From an uncultured Eubacteriales bacterium (GTDB lineage: Bacteria; Bacillota; Clostridia; Oscillospirales; CAG-272), in contig CAKRZR010000004.1 in the NCBI GenBank assembly GCA_934433485.1, positions 124,001 through 188,000 on the forward strand: a stretch of 64,000 nucleotides of DNA. Reading direction: 5' to 3'. The position numbers were made by a program, and so were the translations under genes. Positions within the stretch are counted from its first letter, which is position 1; every line of letters starts with the position of its first letter. Below the pieces are notes generated by a model. The model made no database searches. It was not told the origin of the DNA and saw only the letters and a list, made by a program, of their open reading frames with translations. Positions 42,458 to 50,655 of the stretch are shown piece after piece.

Positions 42458-43957
42458 ATGCGCATTTCGTATAAGGCACTCTATCGTTTGTTTCCGCCCC
42501 TCTGCGTGTCCATGCTGCTCACGCCTTTTGTATCCTGTATGCTCGCGGCGGCGTTTGTGTTTGACAATGTGCTGACCGTGCGCGCCGTGCCGCTATGGTG
42601 GATTCCGTTTTTGACAATCGCCGCGGTATTTTCCGGCTTTTTCTTCCAATCCCTGTACGCCGGACTGCTCGGAAAGCACGCAAGCATGGATGGACTGGAG
42701 CGAAACGGGGCGACCTTTTGGAAATTCCGTTTTTCAGATGCCGTGCTGCCGATTGTCTGTGCTGCGCTGCTCTCGTTCGGTGTCGGCGTCGCCTTTGACC
42801 GGTATCTTTTCCATATTTATAAAACCGGCGCGATGCCGGTGTATTACGAAAGCTCCGTCTATCCGATGCTTGCCGCCGTACTGTGCTTTGCCGCGCTGGT
42901 CTGCGGGATCGTTCTGTGGTTTTATCCGATGGAGAGGCTGATGAGCGTCGGTTTTTTGATTGGCTCATTCGCTGTGCTGTTTGTCGCGTATCTGCTGCTG
43001 TCGTTTTTTGCCATACCGGCAATCCGTGTTCTCGCACCTGTCTATTTCGCGCCGTGCATGATCGGTTATTTTATCACAGCGACGGTCTTATATAACCAAC
43101 GGTACCTGACGCAGAGCTGTCGGGGCTCTGTGGTAGCCGTGATCCGTCCGGAGGATCGCGCGTACAATATCGGATTGGTGCTCTGTCTCTTTTTGCTCCT
43201 CATTGTCAGCGTTGGCGTGTTCTATGTCCTGATGCGCGGACTGTACCTCATTTTCCGTTCCCTCGTTCTGATCACGCTGTTTCGCCTTTTCTACAATAGC
43301 GATGACGCCGCTGGAAACAGGTATCGGAGCTACGGCTACGTAACCGGAGAAGAAGCGCAGAAAATGGTGTTCCGCGGACAGCGTGGGGACAACAACATTC
43401 TCTACGTTTTTGTCTTTCTCGTGCTGTGTATCATCCTGCTCACGATTTTGATTCGTTCCGGAAAGCTCAGGGAGCTTTGGCAGGCGATTGCAGCGTGGGT
43501 AGCAGACTTTTTCGCCACTCTCCGACTTGGCACGCATTTTTTAAAAATCTCCTTCGACCCGAACGCGGAGGAAGAAGAGGACGTCAATTTCAAGGACGAA
43601 AAGAAAAAGCTCCAGAACGCGGCGATCCGGGATTACGCGGAGATGGCTGCGAAAACGGATTCCTACAAGCAGTTCCTCACGCGCCTGTCCCGTCTGCCGG
43701 ATGCCGGAGAACAGATCGCTTACGCATATACGGTGCTGGTACGGATGTATCGAGAGGGTTCCATTCCTCTGAAAATTGCCGATACGCCGCGTGAGATTGC
43801 ATGCAAGGTACAAAACGGCACGACAGATGGAGAGGCGATCCGTGCGATTACCGTTGCCTTTGAAACGGTCCGGTACGCCGGCGACGACGTGGATCGCGCG
43901 TGTGCCGAATCGGTGCTTTCCGATATGTGTGCGATCATCAAACGATACCTCTTTTGA
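42458..43957 (+). CDS. Membrane protein with DUF4129-like C-terminal domain
   Basis: A 499-residue protein with about seven membrane segments between residues 10 and 285, another near 315-335 (NILYVFVFLVLCIILLTILI), and a cytoplasmic tail from about 370. That tail (YAYTVLVRMYREGSIPLKIADTPREIACKV) is the DUF4129 pattern, and the gene follows moxR and DUF58 genes as usual. The transglutaminase gene that often completes this set is absent. GGAGGAG precedes the ATG. Confidence 0.8.
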   Translation: MRISYKALYRLFPPLCVSMLLTPFVSCMLAAAFVFDNVLTVRAVPLWWIPFLTIAAVFSGFFFQSLYAGLLGKHASMDGLERNGATFWKFRFSDAVLPIVCAALLSFGVGVAFDRYLFHIYKTGAMPVYYESSVYPMLAAVLCFAALVCGIVLWFYPMERLMSVGFLIGSFAVLFVAYLLLSFFAIPAIRVLAPVYFAPCMIGYFITATVLYNQRYLTQSCRGSVVAVIRPEDRAYNIGLVLCLFLLLIVSVGVFYVLMRGLYLIFRSLVLITLFRLFYNSDDAAGNRYRSYGYVTGEEAQKMVFRGQRGDNNILYVFVFLVLCIILLTILIRSGKLRELWQAIAAWVADFFATLRLGTHFLKISFDPNAEEEEDVNFKDEKKKLQNAAIRDYAEMAAKTDSYKQFLTRLSRLPDAGEQIAYAYTVLVRMYREGSIPLKIADTPREIACKVQNGTTDGEAIRAITVAFETVRYAGDDVDRACAESVLSDMCAIIKRYLF

Positions 43958-43982
43958 CGCATAAACGGCATGGACGGCTCGT

Positions 43983-44011
43983 ACATATAGGATAAATGAA
44001 ATTCTATATGT
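43983..44011. promoter_or_regulatory. Dyad upstream of the DD-carboxypeptidase gene
   Basis: ACATATAG and CTATATGT form a perfect 8-bp inverted repeat with 13 bases between them, ending next to the ribosome site. It could be an operator or an mRNA hairpin masking the RBS. Confidence 0.4.
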
Positions 44012-44023
44012 GAGGTGCCCGTT

Positions 44024-45181
44024 ATGCAATCAAAAGAAAACGCTCTGCTCGCCTTTCTCCTGACCTTTTTCCTGCTCTGGACCTGCGCGCTCTCTCTGCA
44101 CGCGGAAACGCCGGACAACGCGCCCTTTTCCGTAGAGTGTGCCAGCGCCGTTTTGATGGACAGCGAGACAGGCGCCGTCCTCTACGCAAAGAATGCCGAT
44201 CAGGCGCTGCCACCCGCGTCTGTCACAAAGGTCATGACCCTGCTGCTTGTGATGGAAGCCGTGGACAGCGGGAATCTTCCGCTGGATGAGACGGTGGCGG
44301 TCAGCGAATATGCCGCGTCGATGGGCGGTTCACAGGTTTATTTGGAGCCGGGAGAGAGTATGCCGGTCGAGGAAATGCTCAAATGCGTTATCATCTCCTC
44401 TGCCAACGATGCGGCGGTCGCACTTGCGGAAAAGGTTGGCGGCAGTGAGGAAGCGTTTGTTGCACGTATGAACGAACGTGCCGCGGAGCTTGGCATGGCG
44501 AATACGCATTTTGAAAATGTCACCGGTCTGGATGACGATACTGTGGACCACAAAACAAGCGCGCTGGACATTGCCATTATGTCGCGAGAGCTGCTGAAGC
44601 ATCCGAAAATTTTGGAATACAGCGGCATCTGGATGGACACCATACGAAATGGAGCGTTCGGCCTGACAAACACCAACCGCCTGATCCGTTTCTACGACGG
44701 CGCGACCGGACTCAAGACCGGCTCCACCTCCAAAGCGAAATTCTGTATCAGCGCGACAGCAAAACGGGACGGACTCCATCTCATCGCCGTCATCATGGGC
44801 GCGCCGACTAGGGACATTCGCAACGAAACGGCAAAGACGCTCCTTGACTGGGGATTCGCAAATTACTCTCTCTATCGGCACGAGGGCGGTTCTGTGGGCG
44901 AAGCGTCCGTGATTGGCGGTGTGGCGGATACCTGTCCCGGCGGAATAGAACCGTATTCCATGCTCATGGCAAAGGGGAAACACAAGAATGTGACGACCGA
45001 GATCCTCTTTGATGAGAATATTCCCGCACCGATCCGGAAAGGGGAGAAAATCGGGATCGTGCGCTTTCTTGAGAGCGGGGAAATCCTGACCGAGGTGCCG
45101 ATTCTCGCGGAAGCGGACGTGGAAAAGATCGGCTTTTTCGGACTTTTCTGCCGGATGCTCGGCATATACCTGCTCAAATGA
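44024..45181 (+). CDS. D-alanyl-D-alanine carboxypeptidase (penicillin-binding protein 5 family)
   Basis: A 385-residue exported enzyme that trims the terminal D-Ala from peptidoglycan stem peptides. It has a signal peptide (cleavage after LHA near residue 28). The three active-site motifs are intact: SVTK (SXXK, near 66), SAN (SXN, near 125) and KTG (near 230). A C-terminal PBP5-type domain follows. It ends FCRMLGIYLLK, possibly a short amphipathic membrane anchor. ATG 44024 is chosen over GTG 44015 because GAGGTG is six bases upstream. Confidence 0.93.
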   Translation: MQSKENALLAFLLTFFLLWTCALSLHAETPDNAPFSVECASAVLMDSETGAVLYAKNADQALPPASVTKVMTLLLVMEAVDSGNLPLDETVAVSEYAASMGGSQVYLEPGESMPVEEMLKCVIISSANDAAVALAEKVGGSEEAFVARMNERAAELGMANTHFENVTGLDDDTVDHKTSALDIAIMSRELLKHPKILEYSGIWMDTIRNGAFGLTNTNRLIRFYDGATGLKTGSTSKAKFCISATAKRDGLHLIAVIMGAPTRDIRNETAKTLLDWGFANYSLYRHEGGSVGEASVIGGVADTCPGGIEPYSMLMAKGKHKNVTTEILFDENIPAPIRKGEKIGIVRFLESGEILTEVPILAEADVEKIGFFGLFCRMLGIYLLK

Positions 45182-45203
45182 CAGAATATTCACAAGTTAC
45201 CTA

Positions 45204-45232
45204 TTGAAAATTGGCGGAAAATGTTGTATTAT
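45204..45232 (+). promoter_or_regulatory. Promoter of pgi
   Basis: TTGAAA (45204-45209), a 17-base spacer and TATTAT (45227-45232). The leader of about 110 bases includes a GC-rich GACGCCGG...CGT hairpin. Confidence 0.75.
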
Positions 45233-45351
45233 ATATACATCAGGAATCCCGGGGGACGCCGGTCTGTACGGCAGGCGTATTTCGGCTGACAAAAGATCAC
45301 ATTTTAGCCGTGTAATAAAAGACGCGGCGGAAATACGAGGACAGAATAGCT

Positions 45352-46689
45352 ATGGCAGTTACATTAAATGAAAAGTTTGTGTCCGGCTTTGTTTCGGATA
45401 CTGAGGTCGAGAAGATTTCGCATCTGACGCGCGCGGCGTACCAGGTTGTCAAAGAACGCTCCGGCGCGGGTAACGACTTCCTCGGCTGGGTCGACCTTCC
45501 GGTCAATTATGATAAGGAAGAGTTCGCACGGATTGAGGCGGCTGCAGCAAAGATTCAGAAGAGCTGCGACGTGTTTGTCGTTATCGGTATTGGCGGCTCT
45601 TACCTCGGCGCACGTGCCGCGATTGAATTTGTGAAGTCTCCGCTGTACAACAACAAGAAGAAGGATACACCGGACGTGTATTTCGCGGGCAACAGCATCA
45701 GTGCTTCCGCGCTTGCCGACATTCTTTCCATCTGTGAGGGACGCGACGTCTGCATCAATGTAATTTCCAAGTCTGGCACCACCACCGAGCCTGCCGTGAC
45801 GTTCCGTATTTTCCGCGAGCTGCTTGAGAAGAAGTACGGCGAGGAAGGCGCGAGAGAACGCATCTTTGTCACCACCGACCGCAAGAGAGGCAAGCTCAAG
45901 GAATTTTCCACCGAAAAGGGCTACGAAACCTTCGTCGTACCGGATGACATCGGCGGACGGTATTCCGTTCTGACTGCCGTAGGTCTGCTGCCGATCGCCG
46001 TGGCAGGCATCGATATCGCCGCGATGATGCAGGGTGCCGCAGACGCGAGAGTAGCGCTCAACAACGACGATGTTGCGAACAATCCGTGTCTCCGCTATGC
46101 CGCGCTGCGCAACATTATGTACAATAAGGGCAAATCCATCGAGATTCTCGTCGCGTATGAGCCTGCTGTCCAGATGTTCTGCGAATGGTGGAAGCAGCTT
46201 TATGGCGAAAGCGAAGGAAAGGACAACAAAGCGCTTTATCCGTCCTCTGTGATCTTTTCGACCGACCTGCACTCCCTTGGTCAGTATATCCAGGAGGGGC
46301 TGCGCACCATGTTTGAAACAGTCGTATCGTTCAAGCACGCCAGCGATTCCGTGGTGATCCCGGACGATCCGCACAATATCGATGGATTGAACTTCCTCTC
46401 CGGCAAGGATCTTTCCGATGTCAACAAAATGGCGATGACCGGTACGCTGTTCGCACACAACGACGGCGGTGTTCCGAACCTTGTGATCGAGGTTGAGGAC
46501 AGAAGCGCTGCTTCATTCGGTTACCTCGTTTACTTCTTTGAGCTTGCCTGCGCGGTATCCGGCTATATGCTCGGCGTCAATCCGTTTGACCAGCCAGGCG
46601 TAGAGGCGTATAAGAAGAATATGTACGCGCTGCTTGGCAAACCCGGCTTCGAGGAGCAGAAGAAGGCGCTTGAAGCGAGAATGCAGTAA
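45352..46689 (+). CDS. pgi: Glucose-6-phosphate isomerase
   Basis: A 445-residue glycolytic enzyme interconverting glucose-6-phosphate and fructose-6-phosphate. Visible signatures are VIGIGGSYLGARAA (sugar-phosphate site), ISKSGTTTEPAVTFR and LHSLGQYIQEG (catalytic Glu region). The length matches the short Firmicutes form (about 450). RBS GAGGACAG. It has its own promoter and may extend into the small P-loop gene 36 bases downstream. Confidence 0.97.
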   Translation: MAVTLNEKFVSGFVSDTEVEKISHLTRAAYQVVKERSGAGNDFLGWVDLPVNYDKEEFARIEAAAAKIQKSCDVFVVIGIGGSYLGARAAIEFVKSPLYNNKKKDTPDVYFAGNSISASALADILSICEGRDVCINVISKSGTTTEPAVTFRIFRELLEKKYGEEGARERIFVTTDRKRGKLKEFSTEKGYETFVVPDDIGGRYSVLTAVGLLPIAVAGIDIAAMMQGAADARVALNNDDVANNPCLRYAALRNIMYNKGKSIEILVAYEPAVQMFCEWWKQLYGESEGKDNKALYPSSVIFSTDLHSLGQYIQEGLRTMFETVVSFKHASDSVVIPDDPHNIDGLNFLSGKDLSDVNKMAMTGTLFAHNDGGVPNLVIEVEDRSAASFGYLVYFFELACAVSGYMLGVNPFDQPGVEAYKKNMYALLGKPGFEEQKKALEARMQ

Positions 46690-46725
46690 TCTCTCATTTG
46701 CAAAATATTTTTTTGGAGGAATAGT

Positions 46726-47133
46726 ATGCTTAAACTTATCATCGGCAAAAAGGGTTCCGGTAAGACCAAAACGCTCATCAGCATGGTCAATGACGCGACA
46801 AGCATGAGCAAAGGCGACGTGGTGTGCATTGAGAAGGGCGACAAACTGAAATTTGACATTCGTTACCAGTGCCGTCTCATTGATGCGGAGGAATACCTCA
46901 TCGACGACGGTCAGTCTCTGTTCGGCTTTATCTCCGGCATTCTCGCGAGCAACCATGATGTGACAGATATCTTCATCGATTCTGCTTTGAAGATCTGCCA
47001 TAACGACATCGCAAGCTTTGAAACCTTCTTAAACGAAGTGGACACCCTGCTGCGTACGCATACCGTAAACTGCGTGATCACCTCTTCTCTCGCCGTGGAA
47101 GAAGCTACGGATGTAATGAAGAAATTCATGTAA
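46726..47133 (+). CDS. Small P-loop ATP-binding protein of unknown function
   Basis: A 135-residue soluble protein starting MLKLIIGKKGSGKTKTLISM, a clear Walker A. DVTDIFIDSALKI could be a Walker B. The truncated P-loop fold resembles small clostridial hypothetical proteins, for which I know no function. RBS TTGGAGG is strong. It follows pgi closely and ends at a terminator. Confidence 0.75.
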   Translation: MLKLIIGKKGSGKTKTLISMVNDATSMSKGDVVCIEKGDKLKFDIRYQCRLIDAEEYLIDDGQSLFGFISGILASNHDVTDIFIDSALKICHNDIASFETFLNEVDTLLRTHTVNCVITSSLAVEEATDVMKKFM

Positions 47134-47169
47134 GAAAGAAAAATCTTTCAAAAAGAAAGTCCCCTTGCC

Positions 47170-47217
47170 GCCCTGTCGCCTTTTCACTTTTGAAAATCGT
47201 CGCCAGGGCGGTTTTCT
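47170..47217 (+). terminator. Terminator after the small P-loop gene
   Basis: GCCGCCCTG pairs with CAGGGCGG around a long loop and is followed by TTTTCTC. Confidence 0.75.
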
Positions 47218-47247
47218 CGTCCATATGCCATTCGACATTCCCGACAC

Positions 47248-47273
47248 ACCCAAACGTATCGGTGCATATACTA
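47248..47273 (+). promoter_or_regulatory. Candidate sigma-K-like promoter of the coat-like gene
   Basis: CATATACTA (47265-47273) fits the sigma-K -10 consensus CATANNNTA exactly. An AC dinucleotide lies 15-17 bases upstream, as the short -35 requires. The gene starts about 54 bases downstream. Confidence 0.45.
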
Positions 47274-47326
47274 CAGCAGGAGAGCGAGAATACGTCTCCG
47301 ATTCAAAGAAAGGCATGGAATGAAAA

Positions 47327-48178
47327 ATGACTGAAATCAGAAACGGTACCGGGCAGTGCAGGGAACGGGATATGGTGTGTATCGACACATACCGGGTGCT
47401 CGATTCCTGTCGGGATAAGGACTGCTTCGAGGATGTGAAAGTGTATCTCACCTGTACGGGACAGGATATCATCGATCGCACAAACGTGATCCGTGCCAAG
47501 GAATCGCACGTGCTGTGGTCGTATATCGACATGGACACCGTACCGTTCAACCGCGGCTTCTACCAGCTGAACATCCGCATCTACGTAAAGCTTTCGTTTG
47601 AAGCATGCGTGTGTGCGGGCAATGTCCAGGAGTTTGAAGGGATTGCCGTGGTGGAAAAGCGCGTGATCCTGTTCGGCAGCGAGGGCAATGTCAGTGTGTT
47701 CAAGAGCGAATCGCAGCCGGGCGGTTTCTGTGCCTGCCAGACCGGGTGCCGACAGTCGCGCGGTACGAATCTGCCGATCGCAGTGCTGGAAACCGTGGAT
47801 CCGATCATTCTCGGCACCAAGATCTTAGAGCCGCGCCGGGCATGCTGTACGTGCTGCTGCGCCGTGGAGGAGATCCCGGAAAATGTCGCATGTATGTGCG
47901 GCGGCGAGCTTGTGGACAGCGGAAATGGCAATACGCTTGTGTGTTCCCTTGGCTTTTTCTCCGTTGTACGCATCGAACGACCCGCACAGTACCTGATCCA
48001 CGGCGTGGAGTATTGTGTGCCGGAGAAGGAATGCGTAATGCCGTCGGAGGATGATCCGTGCAGTCTGTTCCGTAAGATGGCGTTCCCGACAGAGGAATTT
48101 TGCCCGCCAACCGCGTTCCCGCAAAGAGGTGGTGAGCCGGATTCCAAGCGCTGCGGCTGCGGCGGCGACAAAACGTGA
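47327..48178 (+). CDS. Cys-rich protein, probable spore coat-like family of Clostridia
   Basis: A 283-residue soluble protein with about 28 cysteines. The N-terminal half has MVCIDTYRVLDSCRDKDCFEDVKVYLT and DTVPFNRGFYQLNIRIYVKL, which recur in a clostridial family that includes, from memory, proteins resembling C. difficile CotA. A CCTCCC cluster lies mid-protein and the tail ends CGCGG. There is no signal peptide. Cys-richness and the sigma-K-like element upstream fit a late mother-cell coat protein. Family membership is moderately sure and the coat role is inference. Confidence 0.6.
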   Translation: MTEIRNGTGQCRERDMVCIDTYRVLDSCRDKDCFEDVKVYLTCTGQDIIDRTNVIRAKESHVLWSYIDMDTVPFNRGFYQLNIRIYVKLSFEACVCAGNVQEFEGIAVVEKRVILFGSEGNVSVFKSESQPGGFCACQTGCRQSRGTNLPIAVLETVDPIILGTKILEPRRACCTCCCAVEEIPENVACMCGGELVDSGNGNTLVCSLGFFSVVRIERPAQYLIHGVEYCVPEKECVMPSEDDPCSLFRKMAFPTEEFCPPTAFPQRGGEPDSKRCGCGGDKT

Positions 48179-48400
48179 GTCCGATGTAGGAGAGAGGGAG
48201 TTTTCCGTCTATAGGGAGGCTCCCTCGCTTCCGTGCAAGTGCTTGGACAGGCTGACAAATGCTGTATTGCACAAAATAGACGCGGTGAACATGAGAGTTT
48301 ACTGTCGTATTCGCGAGAGAACAGAGCGGTGCGCACGGGAAAAACAAAAAAATTCCCAAAATCTTTCCGGGATGCTGTTTCCCATACGGCAACTTTGTGA
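48179..48400. other. Intergenic region, one weak hairpin
   Basis: GAGGGAG and CTCCCTC near 48192-48228 could pair just after the coat-like gene but no T-tract follows. I see nothing else. Confidence 0.5.
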
Positions 48401-48406
48401 TATAAT
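48401..48406 (+). promoter_or_regulatory. Candidate -10 element for ispD-ispF
   Basis: TATAAT 57 bases upstream of the ispD start. The -35 at 17 bases is a poor TTTCCC. Confidence 0.45.
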
Positions 48407-48462
48407 AAACGCAAACAATATATTGTGGAGAATCGGAAGAAAGGATCGGTAGGGGAATGCCG

Positions 48463-49236
48463 ATGGGAAAAAAGACAAATTCATGGATAGACAGACTGCG
48501 GGAGCTGCGCCGTCAAAATGCGCCGCGGAAGTTCCATTCCGCCATATTGCTCGCGGCGGGAAGCGGACTTCGCTTCGGCGATGAAAACGGGAAGCATCTC
48601 ACCATGTGTGGCGGCGTGCCGGTGCTTGTCCGCAGTGCGCTGGCGTTTGAGTCCTGCGACCAGATCGATGAAATCGTCGTTGTCACAAGGGACTGTGATC
48701 GAGAAACCTGTACGAACCTGCTGCGCAGCGCGGGGGTGACTAAGCTGAAAACGGTCGTATCCGGCGGAGAAACCAGACAATCCTCCGCCAAGCGCGGCTT
48801 TGATGCCGTAAATCCGAACGCGGATTTTGTTTCCCTCCACGATGCGGCGCGCTGTCTCGTCACACCGGAGATGATCGCGGCGGTTTTGGAGGAAGCAGAG
48901 ATTCACGGCGCGGCGGCGTGTGCAGAAAAACCGGTCGATACCGTCAAACGCGTGAATAAAGATGGCTTCATTGAGGAAACACTGGATAGAGACCGCGTAT
49001 GGCTCGTGAAGACACCGCAGACATTTCTCGCAAACATGTACCGCGCAGCCGCCTATACCGCCGAAAAGGACGGATTCACCGCCACGGACGATTGCGCGCT
49101 GGTCGAACGGCTCGGCTTTTCCGTGAAGCTTGTGGACTGCGGCTGGGAGAATATTAAAATCACGTATCCCGCGGATATCGAACGGGCGGAGTGGATCCTG
49201 TCCCGACGCGAGGACATACCAAAGGAGGAGAAGTAA
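48463..49236 (+). CDS. ispD: 2-C-methyl-D-erythritol 4-phosphate cytidylyltransferase
   Basis: A 257-residue enzyme of the MEP isoprenoid pathway that joins CTP and methylerythritol phosphate. AILLAAGSGLRFG with the following K is the nucleotide-binding loop. The VSLHDAARCLVTPE and QTFLANMYRAA blocks are typical, and TDDCALVERLG is the late motif. An extra N-terminal stretch of about 25 residues precedes the usual start. ATG 48463 is chosen with GGGG seven bases upstream, and ATG 48457 is the alternative. It overlaps ispF by one base (TAATG). Confidence 0.94.
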   Translation: MGKKTNSWIDRLRELRRQNAPRKFHSAILLAAGSGLRFGDENGKHLTMCGGVPVLVRSALAFESCDQIDEIVVVTRDCDRETCTNLLRSAGVTKLKTVVSGGETRQSSAKRGFDAVNPNADFVSLHDAARCLVTPEMIAAVLEEAEIHGAAACAEKPVDTVKRVNKDGFIEETLDRDRVWLVKTPQTFLANMYRAAAYTAEKDGFTATDDCALVERLGFSVKLVDCGWENIKITYPADIERAEWILSRREDIPKEEK

Positions 49237-49709
49237 TGCGAATCGGACACGGCTATGACGCGCACCGGTTCTGTACCGGCAAAGCGATGCGGATCGGTGG
49301 CGTGACAATTCCCTGTACATACGGTCTGGAGGCGCATTCCGACGGCGATGTGCTCCTGCATGCCTTGATCGACGCACTGCTCGGCGCTACGGGAGAGGCG
49401 GACATAGGTGCGCTGTTCCCGGATCATGACCAGGCGTATGAGGGCATCGATAGCCGGATTTTATTAAGAGAAGCCATGCGCCGCCTCAACGCACGTGGAT
49501 TGACCATTGAATATGCCGACATGACCATCATCGCACAGACACCCAAAATGGCTCCATACATCGAATCCATGCGGCGGGAAATCGCCGAGTGTACCGCGAC
49601 TCCGGTGGAACGGATCAACGTCAAGGCGACAACGGAGGAGCACATGGGCTTCACAGGCCGGAAAGAGGGAATCCGCGCGCACGCCGTGTGTCTGCTGCGA
49701 GAACCGTAA
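49236..49709 (+). CDS. ispF: 2-C-methyl-D-erythritol 2,4-cyclodiphosphate synthase
   Basis: A 157-residue MEP pathway enzyme that makes the cyclic diphosphate. Metal ligands are in GHGYDAHRF (DxH) and EAHSDGDVLLHALIDALLG, with ALFPDHD and the closing KATTEEHMGFTGRKEGI. The length is typical. The start overlaps the ispD stop, so translation is coupled. RBS AAAGGAGG lies inside ispD. Confidence 0.96.
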   Translation: MRIGHGYDAHRFCTGKAMRIGGVTIPCTYGLEAHSDGDVLLHALIDALLGATGEADIGALFPDHDQAYEGIDSRILLREAMRRLNARGLTIEYADMTIIAQTPKMAPYIESMRREIAECTATPVERINVKATTEEHMGFTGRKEGIRAHAVCLLREP

Positions 49710-49945
49710 TCCAAAACCGCCGCGATTCCCACCATGCCGGAGGCGGCGAGAATCACGGCGGCAATATGCAAACGCGAGTGATGAAGGCTCGCGGAAAACA
49801 GATTCAGAGAGCGGCACAGGGAAGCGGCCGCACCGCTCACTCACAGAATATGCGCGCGCACGGATTTCGTACCAGCCGGTACCGACTGCCGCAGAGCACA
49901 AAAACGACAGGAAATACTTTTTCCATAGAGAAAGGATCAAAAAAG
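49710..49945. other. Intergenic region, nothing recognised
   Basis: This 236-base spacer between ispF and rpe holds no credible gene, promoter or terminator that I can support. Confidence 0.5.
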
Positions 49946-50617
49946 ATGACACATTCCATGAAAACCGCACCGTCCCTGCTTGCATGCGATTTTTTACACC
50001 TTGCCGATGAAGTAAAACGCGCCGAAGCCGCCGGCTCCGATTGGCTCCACTGCGATGTGATGGACGGTGTGTACGTCCCGAACATCAGCTTTGGCTTTGA
50101 CATCATCGGGAAAATCCATACGATCACGGATCTGCCGCTCGACGTACATATGATGACTGCCGTGCCGGAGAAATATCTTGAGGTACTCGCAAAGGCAGGC
50201 GCGTATTCCGTGACGATTCACTCCGATGTGATGGAGAAAGAAAAGCTCATCGACACACTGGAGAAAATTCACACGCTCGGCATGAAAACCGGCGTTGCTC
50301 TGAAACCGAAGTGCTCCGCGGACGATCTCACACCGTATCTCGCGCTTTGTGATATGGCGCTGGTAATGACTGTAGAGCCTGGCTTTGGCGGGCAGAAATT
50401 CATGGTGGACATGCTGCCGAAGATCCGTGCGATTCGTGCGATGGCAAAGCCGGAGATGATGATTCAGGTGGACGGAGGCATCGGAGCTGGCAATATCGGA
50501 CTGTGCGCGGAGGCCGGCGCGGATTGCTTTGTCGTCGGAACATCGTCTTTCCGCGCACCGGATATGCGTGCGGCACTGGCTGAGATGAAAGCGACTGCGG
50601 AACTGGCGGCGAAATAA
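49946..50617 (+). CDS. rpe: Ribulose-phosphate 3-epimerase
   Basis: A 223-residue pentose phosphate enzyme interconverting ribulose-5-phosphate and xylulose-5-phosphate. APSLLACDF, HCDVMDGVYVPNISFG (metal His/Asp), DVHMM, TVEPGFGGQKF and QVDGGI are all present and in order. ATG 49946 has AAAGGATC upstream. It lies 38 bases before mgtE on the same strand. Confidence 0.96.
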   Translation: MTHSMKTAPSLLACDFLHLADEVKRAEAAGSDWLHCDVMDGVYVPNISFGFDIIGKIHTITDLPLDVHMMTAVPEKYLEVLAKAGAYSVTIHSDVMEKEKLIDTLEKIHTLGMKTGVALKPKCSADDLTPYLALCDMALVMTVEPGFGGQKFMVDMLPKIRAIRAMAKPEMMIQVDGGIGAGNIGLCAEAGADCFVVGTSSFRAPDMRAALAEMKATAELAAK

Positions 50618-50655
50618 GCGTTCACCTGCAGAATGTGGAAAGGCGGCGGTTGCTT

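Noticed and set aside
43958..44023. Sigma-F or sigma-G promoter before the DD-carboxypeptidase gene
   Set aside because: GGATAAATG and CATATAG resemble -10 elements but no -35 occurs at acceptable spacing, so spore-specific expression is not supported.
50618..50655. M-box magnesium riboswitch before mgtE
   Set aside because: Only 38 bases separate rpe and mgtE, too short for an M-box.
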